NCBI GenBank assembly: GCA_026415325.1 | Contig: JAOAHH010000141.1 | Span: 1 to 57,421 of the forward strand | Direction of reading: 5' to 3' | Length of the DNA stretch: 57,421 nt | Source: Thermodesulfobacteriota bacterium | Lineage (GTDB): Bacteria; Desulfobacterota; WTBG01; CAIYCZ01; CAIRTM01 | Part shown: positions 27,671 to 34,907 of the stretch, one piece after another | Layout: the number at the start of each line of letters is the position of its first letter | How positions within the stretch are numbered: the first letter of the stretch is position 1 | Made by a program: the position numbers and the translations under genes | Notes under the pieces: model-generated | The model's input: the letters and a program-made list of their open reading frames with translations, nothing else | Told to the model about the DNA's origin: nothing | Databases searched by the model: none

Positions 27671-29188
27671 TTAGAATTCATACACCACTTCTGCGGTCCA
27701 AAAGTCTTTTCTGTTCAGCTCATCGTAGAGCTTGCAGTAATTAAGGTACCGAACCATGAACGTCCAGCGAAACTGCGGCTTAAAACCGAGCGCCGGCGCC
27801 CAGTATCCGCCGCCCTGATCGACATAATAGGCACCATAGAACCCCGGCAGTATGCGACCGTTCCAGAGTTCGTAGGTGAATTCCTGCGTAATCACGGTCC
27901 AGTGTTTGTGTTTCTTGCCATACGTGACCCAGGGATAAATGTAATCGTTGCGGGTTTTCTCGGGAATAAACTCCATAAACAATTGTGTGCCTGACCCAAG
28001 GTATTTGTTGCGCGCCCACGGCGTCAGACCCGGAATAAAGATCTTGGTATCCCACCGTGCGCAAAAGGCATAGCGGTTGTATTCTTTCACACGCACATTG
28101 GTCCCAAGAAATTCGGTCCCGTCCTTGCTGTGCTCCCACAACCCCTCAAACCTGAAGATGTTGCCCGACATGGCAAGCGTGGTGCCAGGGATGATCGGAA
28201 TTTTGACATCAACCGGTTTGTTAACCGTCAGACCGAAACTGTCCTGCCACCCGTAATGCCAGATGTTCTTTGCATGTCCTTTTCCGGTCAATCCCGGCAA
28301 CACCGAAGCAACTGCCTTGCCGGTGCGCAGCACACCGTCGTCTGCGCGGTGCCGGAAATAGCTTACTGTCCAGTCATATCCTTTTAAGAAGCCGCGAATT
28401 CGAAGCCCGATCTCCAGTTTGTTAAAACCGTCGTTTGGCTGATCCCGGTAATAGGCACGGAACTGGTCGTTCGGGTTCTTGAAACTGTTGAACGAAGAAG
28501 GATGCAGCAGGTGATACCCGACCGGCCACTGCCGCGTCGGCTCAAAATCGGGAATCAAGAGCAGTTCAAAGTTCATGTCCATCGGCATGTCACGCGGTGT
28601 AAAAAAGAATCTGCCCATCCACAGGCCGCGCTTAATTTCGGCAAAGTCAGGATATGCCGGATTGAGGTTGCCGCGTGCATCCACCGGATTGATGTTATCC
28701 ACCATGCGCTCAAAGGTCGTCTCGCCCCACGACACAATCTGCTTGCCGAGCCGCACTTGAAACAGATTGTGGTTCAGTTCAATATAGGCTTCCCTGATAA
28801 TGTCCTTTGCGCTGTCGTAGCTGCGGAATTCCTTGCGCGCATGTCCGCCGCCGCCCCAGTCAAGGTATCTGCCTGTATCACCGTCGATGTCGCCGGCAGC
28901 ATCGTAAAATTCTTTAAATACACCATAAAGGTTGATCTGATACTCGGGCCCGCTGTAGGCATGCCACATGGTCTCGAGCTTCAATGAGCTGCGGGCATTA
29001 ATGGTTTCATAATCATACAGCTCATACGGTTCCCGTCCATGTGCACGGCGCAGATAGGATTCAGTAATTTTCCCGTGAATAACCACCTTGCCGTCAAAAA
29101 GGTCAATGGCCGATGTCGGCTGCGGAACAACAAGCAAGCATACCAGCATGCCGATCACGGCAATCAAAAAAACGTGTCTTGCTTTCAT
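27671..29188 (-). CDS. DUF1302 outer-membrane beta-barrel-like protein
   Basis: The 505-residue exported protein has a signal peptide ending near residue 28 (PTSA). Alternating aromatic beta strands run throughout, for example ESYLRRAHG, SSLKLETMWHAYSG, QVRLGKQIVSWGETTFERM (near 160, a DUF1302 signature) and FWTAEVVYEF at the C-terminus ending in Phe, typical of outer-membrane barrels. The frame is open 72 bases further upstream, but ATG 29188 follows an AAGGGGAG site. It is the likely outer-membrane channel or surface partner of the RND exporter encoded upstream. Confidence 0.86.
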   Translation of the reverse strand: MKARHVFLIAVIGMLVCLLVVPQPTSAIDLFDGKVVIHGKITESYLRRAHGREPYELYDYETINARSSLKLETMWHAYSGPEYQINLYGVFKEFYDAAGDIDGDTGRYLDWGGGGHARKEFRSYDSAKDIIREAYIELNHNLFQVRLGKQIVSWGETTFERMVDNINPVDARGNLNPAYPDFAEIKRGLWMGRFFFTPRDMPMDMNFELLLIPDFEPTRQWPVGYHLLHPSSFNSFKNPNDQFRAYYRDQPNDGFNKLEIGLRIRGFLKGYDWTVSYFRHRADDGVLRTGKAVASVLPGLTGKGHAKNIWHYGWQDSFGLTVNKPVDVKIPIIPGTTLAMSGNIFRFEGLWEHSKDGTEFLGTNVRVKEYNRYAFCARWDTKIFIPGLTPWARNKYLGSGTQLFMEFIPEKTRNDYIYPWVTYGKKHKHWTVITQEFTYELWNGRILPGFYGAYYVDQGGGYWAPALGFKPQFRWTFMVRYLNYCKLYDELNRKDFWTAEVVYEF

Positions 29189-29234
29189 AGGTTTCTCCCC
29201 TTTCTTCCCATATTGAAAACAATCCCTGCGCAAC

Positions 29235-29678
29235 CTATTCGACGATAATCGTGCCCTCAAGGAGGTCGCGCGGCACCTTCACCGGATCGGTTCTGCGGGC
29301 TTCGCGCAGCACAACGTATTTGTACGTCCCCTTCTGCACAAAGCAGAGGCTTGCGACCGCGCCCGGTGAAATTTTATTTGACACATACACCCCTTCGTCA
29401 TCGACTACAAAGTGCGTCGGACTCTTGCAGGCTACCGTTACCTGTTTGTCAATAAACTGGATCTCTGCAATTCCCCCTGACTCGTTGATCCAGATAACGG
29501 TGGTGCCGGCCTTCACGGTTGCTGTTTTGGGGTCAAGCCCTGCAAGCGGGTGCAGCCTGATGACCTGATGTGCGGCAATCTTTTGCTCGGGCGCTACCTT
29601 TTCCGCCTGCGCAAACGCAATACCCGCTGACAGGACGAAAGCCAAACAGCATGCGGCAACTACCCTCACGTACTTCAT
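29235..29678 (-). CDS. Small exported cupredoxin-like protein
   Basis: The 147-residue protein has a clear signal peptide (cleavage near residue 23, AFA). The mature part has the cupredoxin layout: TVKAGTTVIWINESGG, a middle strand region with one Cys (TVACKSPTHF), and CFVQKGTYKYVVLRE near the end. The normal type-1 copper set (His, Cys, His, Met) is not complete, so it may be a metal-free or altered relative. It has its own good promoter at 29783-29811 and is followed at 46 bases by the DUF1302 gene. This protein is not one I know as a standard member of the DUF1302/1329 cluster. Confidence 0.68.
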   Translation of the reverse strand: MKYVRVVAACCLAFVLSAGIAFAQAEKVAPEQKIAAHQVIRLHPLAGLDPKTATVKAGTTVIWINESGGIAEIQFIDKQVTVACKSPTHFVVDDEGVYVSNKISPGAVASLCFVQKGTYKYVVLREARRTDPVKVPRDLLEGTIIVE

Positions 29679-29782
29679 AGCGCATCCTCCTCTCTGAACA
29701 TGGTTAAAACATAAGGGTTATTTCAATATCCCCCTTCGGGTTGATTGTGAGTACAGTTTCGATAGGGCGGGTGTTTTTTGCT

Positions 29783-29811
29783 ATAGTAGAAGCCTGTTCT
29801 CGTAATGTCAA
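29783..29811 (-). promoter_or_regulatory. Sigma-70-type internal promoter before the cupredoxin-like gene
   Basis: On the minus strand TTGACA (29806-29811), a 17-base spacer and TACTAT (29783-29788) form a near-consensus promoter. It lies in the 167-base gap between the RND gene and the cupredoxin-like gene, about 100 bases before the latter's start, so the downstream half of the cluster can be expressed apart from the sigma-54 input. Confidence 0.6.
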
Positions 29812-29845
29812 ATTGTTTCACAAACTTTTTCTGCACACCCTTCAT

Positions 29846-32197
29846 TCATCGCACTAAAAATTTTGGTCTGAAAAGCAGCATCAGTACCGGCACCACAAAC
29901 ACAGCGCCAAGACAGTTAAAGAACAGAATCACCGCAAGCATCACTCCCATCTGAGCCTGAAACTTAAGTCCCGACAGCGCCCATACCAGAAGCCCGAGCA
30001 CCAGTGTTCCTGCGATGTAGATAATCGATTTTGAGTAACTTTGAATCGTCCGCATAAGAGCGGTTTCAAGCGTAATGCCCACTTCTCGTTTCTTTTCTTC
30101 AAAGCACCGCGCCATCAGATAAATGCCGTAATCAACTCCCATACCAATGCCTGCCGCGGACACAGGCAGCGTCGAAATCGAGAGTCCGATTTCATTGATT
30201 GCCATATAGGCAAAGGCCATGTAGTTTGATATCAGCAGCGGAATTGTGAGAATCAGACCTGCTTTGATCGAGCGAAACTCAAGGGTGCAGAAGAGAAACA
30301 CCCCCAGCAGCGCAAGCAGCAAAGTCTGGAGCTGCTTTGAGGCGACCATTTCGTTGATTGCCGCTTCAGTACCGATCACACCGCCGGCAAGTTTATACTG
30401 GAACCCTTCCGGGAGTTTTGAATGCTCTGCGATATATTTCTTTGCCGTCGCAATCGCCCGTTCAATGGTCGGACCGGTCTTGTCCATATAAAAAACCACG
30501 ATATTGGTCTGCCGCAGCTTTGGATCCAAAAACTTATTCATATCACCTGGATCACCGGATTGTGTTAGTCCGATCAAGTAGGCGTTTGCGGCAGCCGGGT
30601 CCTCGGGAAGCCCCATCCATTTGGGATCATCCTCATGGAACTTCTGCGGCATGGCCATAAGCGGACCGATAATGGTCTGTGCGCCCACGCCGCCCGAGTG
30701 CTGCATCATATAGGTTGAAAAATTCTTGATATCCTGCATGACCTCAAGATTAGTGAGCGAACGGACCTTTTCGCCTTCAAGGACAATATACAGCGGGTTG
30801 ATGAGCGGCATATTCTGGTTGATGCGCACGCTGTCCTGATTGTAGCGGGAGCTGGGGTAGAGCAGGTTCGAGCCCACCTGTGCGTCGCCGATAATGAGCT
30901 TTTCCGCCCAGATATATGAACCCACGGTTATTACAAGCACCCAGGCAAGCACCCAGTACCTGCCACGGCCGATAAGCCACGGTCCCAGCCAGTCGGCAAA
31001 CTTGTTGGCAAACCCTTCGCGCCGTTCATCCTTGAGGCGCTCGCGCTGAATATGGGCAAGAAAGGAGGGGCTTACCGGCACATAGGTCATCAGAATGGGG
31101 GTAAGAATAAGCCCGATGATCACCGTGATGAACGACCAGAACGCGCCCGCAATGCCCATGTGCTGCAGCGTGGGCACCGGAGTTATAGCAACGACTGCGA
31201 TGCCGAACGCATCTGTGATGATGCTCGTCAACCCAGGGAGAAACATCTGCTCGATAATCACCCGCACGCCTGAGAGCGGGTCGCCGGTCTTAATGTACTC
31301 CTCAAAATAGCGGTTGTAGAGCTGATGAGAATGTCGAAACGCCATCAGCGAAATCAAAAACGGCATGACGAAAATCAAAGGGTCGAGGTTGTAGCCCATC
31401 AAGGCGTAAAAACCAAGGCCCCAGATGCCTGAAATCACTGCGGCAAGCGGCACAAATACGGTTGCCATAAGCGACCGGTAGGCGATGAAGAGCAGTATCG
31501 GTATGACGATCCCCGTCCCCGCCATAATATAATTCATCTGCCTGATATAGCTTGCCACCACGCCCAGATGCATTGGGTGCCCGACGATCGAGACCGTAGT
31601 GTTTTCGTCTTCGGTCACTGCCCGGATACGCTGCAGCTCGCGGTAAATCAGCGAATAGTCAAGCTCCTCCTCGAAAAAGTCGGCGAAGATGAGCGCTTTT
31701 TTCGAGTCAAACGAAACATACGAGCCGTAATAAGCCTCGTTGGAGTAAATCGCGTCCCGAAGGGCGTTCATGCCGGCTTCGTCCTTGGGCACCTCAGGCC
31801 ACATGAGCGGTGTTGCCTCGATGCCCCATGAGGTGATCCGTGGATTCTTGATCTTGCGCGAAGCGATCGAAAGAATCTTATACCGGTCGACACCCGGCAC
31901 GGTTTCAAGCTCGTTGGTGATGAAACGGATCTTCTCGAGTGTCGCCGTGTTGAAAATATCGCCCTTGTCAACCGAGACCATGATCACCAGAAAGTTTGCG
32001 CCGCCGAAGGTCTTTCTAAAATCATTATGAATCTTGATATACGGATGATCCTGCGGCAACAGCTCGTTGAAGTTTGTCGAAATCGTGAGCCGGCGCGCCT
32101 CATAGGCAAACCAACACGTAATCAGGCCGATGATCAACAGCACCGCGAGACGGTGTTTGATCACAATATCGGCGAATCGTTTCATGATCTGTTCCAT
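29846..32197 (-). CDS. RND/MMPL-family exporter
   Basis: The 783-residue inner-membrane protein has the RND hydrophobe-exporter layout: TM1 near 15-30, a large periplasmic loop, a block of five TMs (about 225-385), TM7, a second loop, and a final five-TM block. GMGVDYGIYLMARCFEEKKR near 695-715 is the typical MMPL/RND motif in TM10-11. It is single-chain without a fused adaptor and is closer to hopanoid/lipid exporters (HpnN-like) than to drug pumps of the AcrB type. ATG 32197 has an AGGA site. It follows the YCF48 lipoprotein gene by 36 bases. Substrate unknown; a lipid or other hydrophobic molecule is the best guess. Confidence 0.88.
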   Translation of the reverse strand: MEQIMKRFADIVIKHRLAVLLIIGLITCWFAYEARRLTISTNFNELLPQDHPYIKIHNDFRKTFGGANFLVIMVSVDKGDIFNTATLEKIRFITNELETVPGVDRYKILSIASRKIKNPRITSWGIEATPLMWPEVPKDEAGMNALRDAIYSNEAYYGSYVSFDSKKALIFADFFEEELDYSLIYRELQRIRAVTEDENTTVSIVGHPMHLGVVASYIRQMNYIMAGTGIVIPILLFIAYRSLMATVFVPLAAVISGIWGLGFYALMGYNLDPLIFVMPFLISLMAFRHSHQLYNRYFEEYIKTGDPLSGVRVIIEQMFLPGLTSIITDAFGIAVVAITPVPTLQHMGIAGAFWSFITVIIGLILTPILMTYVPVSPSFLAHIQRERLKDERREGFANKFADWLGPWLIGRGRYWVLAWVLVITVGSYIWAEKLIIGDAQVGSNLLYPSSRYNQDSVRINQNMPLINPLYIVLEGEKVRSLTNLEVMQDIKNFSTYMMQHSGGVGAQTIIGPLMAMPQKFHEDDPKWMGLPEDPAAANAYLIGLTQSGDPGDMNKFLDPKLRQTNIVVFYMDKTGPTIERAIATAKKYIAEHSKLPEGFQYKLAGGVIGTEAAINEMVASKQLQTLLLALLGVFLFCTLEFRSIKAGLILTIPLLISNYMAFAYMAINEIGLSISTLPVSAAGIGMGVDYGIYLMARCFEEKKREVGITLETALMRTIQSYSKSIIYIAGTLVLGLLVWALSGLKFQAQMGVMLAVILFFNCLGAVFVVPVLMLLFRPKFLVR

Positions 32198-32233
32198 AGT
32201 GGTTCCTGCGCTTTCGTAAATGCGTGCCGTGCG

Positions 32234-33280
32234 CTATTGCTGTGCCACAGTGGTTGAAATACCGGACAGCACCTGCCACTGCGCGGCGCTGTCGGCGGTT
32301 TTCAGGATCGTGCCGCGCGCTCCGACAGTCCACGCCGTGCGTTCATCCGCAAACACCATGTCCCTGAGCCAGAATTTTATCCCGCCCGCGCCGTCCTGCA
32401 AAAGCCATGTTGCGCCGCTGTCACGGGAAACAACCACGACGCCTTTCTGTCCGACCGCGATCCACGTGGCACCTTTTCCCTTGACCGCATAGAGCGTCAC
32501 CTTCTTCTCTTCCGCAGGATTGCGGCGCTTGCGCCATGTGGCGCCGCCGTCATCGGTCGCGATGATGGTGCCATCCATGCCGCAGGCAAATCCGTGTCGT
32601 GCGTCGCTGAAAAAAATGCCGTACAGAGACGGAGGATTCTGTTCCCAGTCCGTTTCGCTAATAACCGGGACAATCTCGGGGCATTCCTGCTTGCGCCACG
32701 TGGCGCCGCCGTCTGTGGTTGCATAGATTGTCCCGTATTCACCGGCAACCCAGCCACGCTGCCGGTCAAGGAAATAGACGGCGTTGTAAATTTTGTCTTC
32801 ACCCGATCCCTGCTGCACCCAGGTTTTCCCACCGTCCGTGGTGTGCAGGATGGTGCCGAAATCTCCGACTGTCCAGCCATACTGTGCATCAACAAAACAG
32901 AGTGCGAACAAATGGTTGGCTATGCAGCAATCCTGACGCACCCAGGTTTTCCCGCCATCAGAAGTGTGCAGCATGGTACCCGCCCTGCCCGAAACCCAGC
33001 CGTGCGCAGTATCAACAAAGGTTACGCTGCACAAATTGACCTGCACACCGCTCTTTTGATGCTCCCAGGTCGCGCCGCTGTCGGACGAATGGACTATGGT
33101 GCCGTCAAACCCGACCGCCCATACATGCGTGTCATAGCTCGCGACGGAAAAAAGGTGGAAAGGGGTTACAAACGTATAGGGAAGTTTGGGCGGCGGAACC
33201 TTCTCAACCTTGAAACAGCCGGCGCAAAGAAGTGCTGTACAGCACGTGGTCATGAACAGCATCGTTACTTTTTTCATCAT
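32234..33280 (-). CDS. YCF48-like beta-propeller lipoprotein
   Basis: The 348-residue protein has a signal with a lipobox-like LCAGC end (Cys near 22). About six or seven propeller blades follow, each with the BNR/YCF48 core such as TIVHSSDSGATWEHQ, TMLHTSDGGKTWVRQ, TILHTTDGGKTWVQQ and TIYATTDGGATWRKQ, plus a GWVAGEYG-type strand. YCF48 proteins act as assembly or docking factors; this one is first in the RND-DUF1302-DUF1329 unit. Start choice is between ATGs at 33292, 33280 and 33277; 33280 places the signal best, though its ribosome site is weak. The 221-base upstream gap carries the dyads and sigma-54-like elements. Confidence 0.85.
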   Translation of the reverse strand: MMKKVTMLFMTTCCTALLCAGCFKVEKVPPPKLPYTFVTPFHLFSVASYDTHVWAVGFDGTIVHSSDSGATWEHQKSGVQVNLCSVTFVDTAHGWVSGRAGTMLHTSDGGKTWVRQDCCIANHLFALCFVDAQYGWTVGDFGTILHTTDGGKTWVQQGSGEDKIYNAVYFLDRQRGWVAGEYGTIYATTDGGATWRKQECPEIVPVISETDWEQNPPSLYGIFFSDARHGFACGMDGTIIATDDGGATWRKRRNPAEEKKVTLYAVKGKGATWIAVGQKGVVVVSRDSGATWLLQDGAGGIKFWLRDMVFADERTAWTVGARGTILKTADSAAQWQVLSGISTTVAQQ

Positions 33281-33330
33281 ACATTCACTCATGTTGCTTT
33301 GTAACAGTATTGCCACAAAACATCTGTTTA

Positions 33331-33346
33331 ACCATAAAGCATGCCA
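33331..33346 (-). promoter_or_regulatory. Candidate sigma-54 (-24/-12) promoter of the envelope transport operon
   Basis: On the minus strand TGGCATGCTTTATGGT matches the -24 half (TGGCA) of TGGCAC-N5-TTGCA well, but the -12 half poorly (ATGG for TTGC). An alternative at 33300-33315, TGGCAATACTGTTACA, has a good -24 and TTAC for TTGC but lies very close to the start. Either is only a candidate; the case rests on the adjacent sigma-54 activator gene and the dyads upstream. Confidence 0.35.
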
Positions 33347-33430
33347 TCTCATAGCCGTATTATATTTTTATGCGTTTTTTGCTTAATGATTATTTTTTTT
33401 GATTAAAAGAAAGGCGGCGGGTGTTGTATT

Positions 33431-33489
33431 GCACCTTTTTATTTGTGCATATATTCACATAGCCTGTGCAACTATGCACAAAAGGGTGC
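33431..33489. promoter_or_regulatory. Tandem dyad sites, probable enhancer for the sigma-54 regulator
   Basis: Two 16-base dyads of the form TGTGCA-N4-TGCACA lie exactly 21 bases apart (two helical turns). TGTGCATATATTCACA is at 33444-33459 (one mismatch in symmetry) and TGTGCAACTATGCACA at 33465-33480 (perfect). An outer inverted repeat, GCACC (33431-33435) and GGTGC (33485-33489), frames the pair. The block lies between the stop of the NtrC-type regulator gene (33502) and the YCF48 gene, about 100 bases upstream of the -24/-12 candidates, where an enhancer would sit. Confidence 0.65.
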
Positions 33490-33501
33490 GTATGCTACGT
33501 G

Positions 33502-34881
33502 CTACAGCAGTTTTTTCTTGCGGTGCCGGAACGTATAGTAGTTTAAGCCGAGCAAACGGGCGGCTTCGCTCTCATTGCCATGGCAGCGCCTTAGCGCTTC
33601 TTCGATATAGCGACGTTCGATATCACTCAGCAGTTTGTCAAGGGAAAACTCCTCAGCCCCAAGCACTGGAAGGTCTGCAGGCAAAGAGCCTTGCGCTGCT
33701 GCAGGAGCGATGCGCGGCTGAAGACTGATATCTGCGGCACTCAGTAACGGGCCGTTACCGATCAACACCGCCCGCTCAATTACATTGCGAAGCTCTCGGA
33801 CATTCCCCTGCCACGGATGCTGCAACAGCAGCTTTTCTGCTTCAGCCTCCATCCCCGTGAAAGTTTTTCCGAATTTTTTGCTGAACTGCACCATAAAATA
33901 CCGGGCAATCGGAAGGATATCCTCAGGCCGTTTATTGAGCGATGGAACCTCAACCTTAATCACCGCAAGCCGGTAAAAGAGATCTTTGCGAAACGCGTTG
34001 CTTTCGATCATTGCCTCAAGATCCCGGTTGGTTGCCGAGACAACGCGGGTTGTGACACGCAGCTTCTGCGTTCCTCCCACGCGGTAATACTCCCCTGCTT
34101 CAAGGAAGCGCAACAACTTTGCCTGCGCCTCTGGGCTCAGGTCGCCGACTTCGTCCAAAAACAGAGTGCCGCCCGCAGCCTGTTCCACAAGACCGCGCTT
34201 GCCGCTGTCACGCGCGCCACTGAATGCTCCCTTTTCATAGCCGAACAGTTCGCTCTCCAAAAGCTCCCGCGGGATGGCAGCGCAGTTGAGGGTGACAAAC
34301 GGGCCTTTAAAGTTCGGGCTTTTGTAATGAATGGCGCTGGCGATGAGTTCCTTGCCGGTGCCGGTTTCACCGCAGATAAGAACCGGCGTATCGGGGCTAC
34401 GGGCAACGAGATCAACACATTCCATGACGCTTTGGATGGAGGCACTCTGCCCGATAAAGCAGGGGATATTTTCTTCAAGATACCGTGCCTGCAGCTCCTG
34501 CACTTCTTTGCGCAGTCTGACGGTCTCAAGCGCATTGCGTATGGTGACTATAAGCCCCTCCAGGTGCACTGGCTTGATGATATAGTCATACGCGCCGAGT
34601 TTCATGGCCGTGACCACGGTGGTAATGTCCTCGTAAGCGGTGATCATAATCACCATGCTGTCAGGACACCGACGCTTGATCTCGCGCAGGGCATCAAGTC
34701 CGCTCATGCCCGGCAGCCCGATGTCAAGCAGCACAAGGTCAGGAACGCTGCTGCTCAGTGCTGCAAGTGCTTCTTCTGCCGTGGCAAACCCCTGCACCTG
34801 ATAATCCTGCTCGAGCACCCGGATCATCCCGGTTCTGGCAATGTCTTCATCGTCGACAACAGAGATACTGTAGTGGGTCAT
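33502..34881 (-). CDS. NtrC-family sigma-54-dependent response regulator
   Basis: The 459-residue protein has a receiver domain (1-120; acidic pair DD near 10, phospho-acceptor Asp 53 in LLDIG, Lys in IIKP near 103). The AAA+ domain has Walker A GETGTGKE near 170, Walker B GGTLFLDEVGDL near 240 and arginine-rich SATNRDLE/FRKDLFYRL. A Fis-type HTH closes it (NESEAARLLGLNYYTFRHRKKKLL). The sigma-54 contact loop reads GAFSGA instead of GAFTGA. It follows the kinase gene by 26 bases, so the two form one two-component pair. The adjacent dyads at 33444-33480 are likely its binding sites. Confidence 0.95.
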   Translation of the reverse strand: MTHYSISVVDDEDIARTGMIRVLEQDYQVQGFATAEEALAALSSSVPDLVLLDIGLPGMSGLDALREIKRRCPDSMVIMITAYEDITTVVTAMKLGAYDYIIKPVHLEGLIVTIRNALETVRLRKEVQELQARYLEENIPCFIGQSASIQSVMECVDLVARSPDTPVLICGETGTGKELIASAIHYKSPNFKGPFVTLNCAAIPRELLESELFGYEKGAFSGARDSGKRGLVEQAAGGTLFLDEVGDLSPEAQAKLLRFLEAGEYYRVGGTQKLRVTTRVVSATNRDLEAMIESNAFRKDLFYRLAVIKVEVPSLNKRPEDILPIARYFMVQFSKKFGKTFTGMEAEAEKLLLQHPWQGNVRELRNVIERAVLIGNGPLLSAADISLQPRIAPAAAQGSLPADLPVLGAEEFSLDKLLSDIERRYIEEALRRCHGNESEAARLLGLNYYTFRHRKKKLL

Positions 34882-34907
34882 GACTGCCGCTCTGTTCTCC
34901 TCTTTGC

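Noticed and set aside
29846-32197. AcrB-type multidrug efflux pump
   Set aside because: The protein is about 780 residues with the HpnN/MMPL layout and no adaptor gene nearby; AcrB-type pumps are over 1000 residues.
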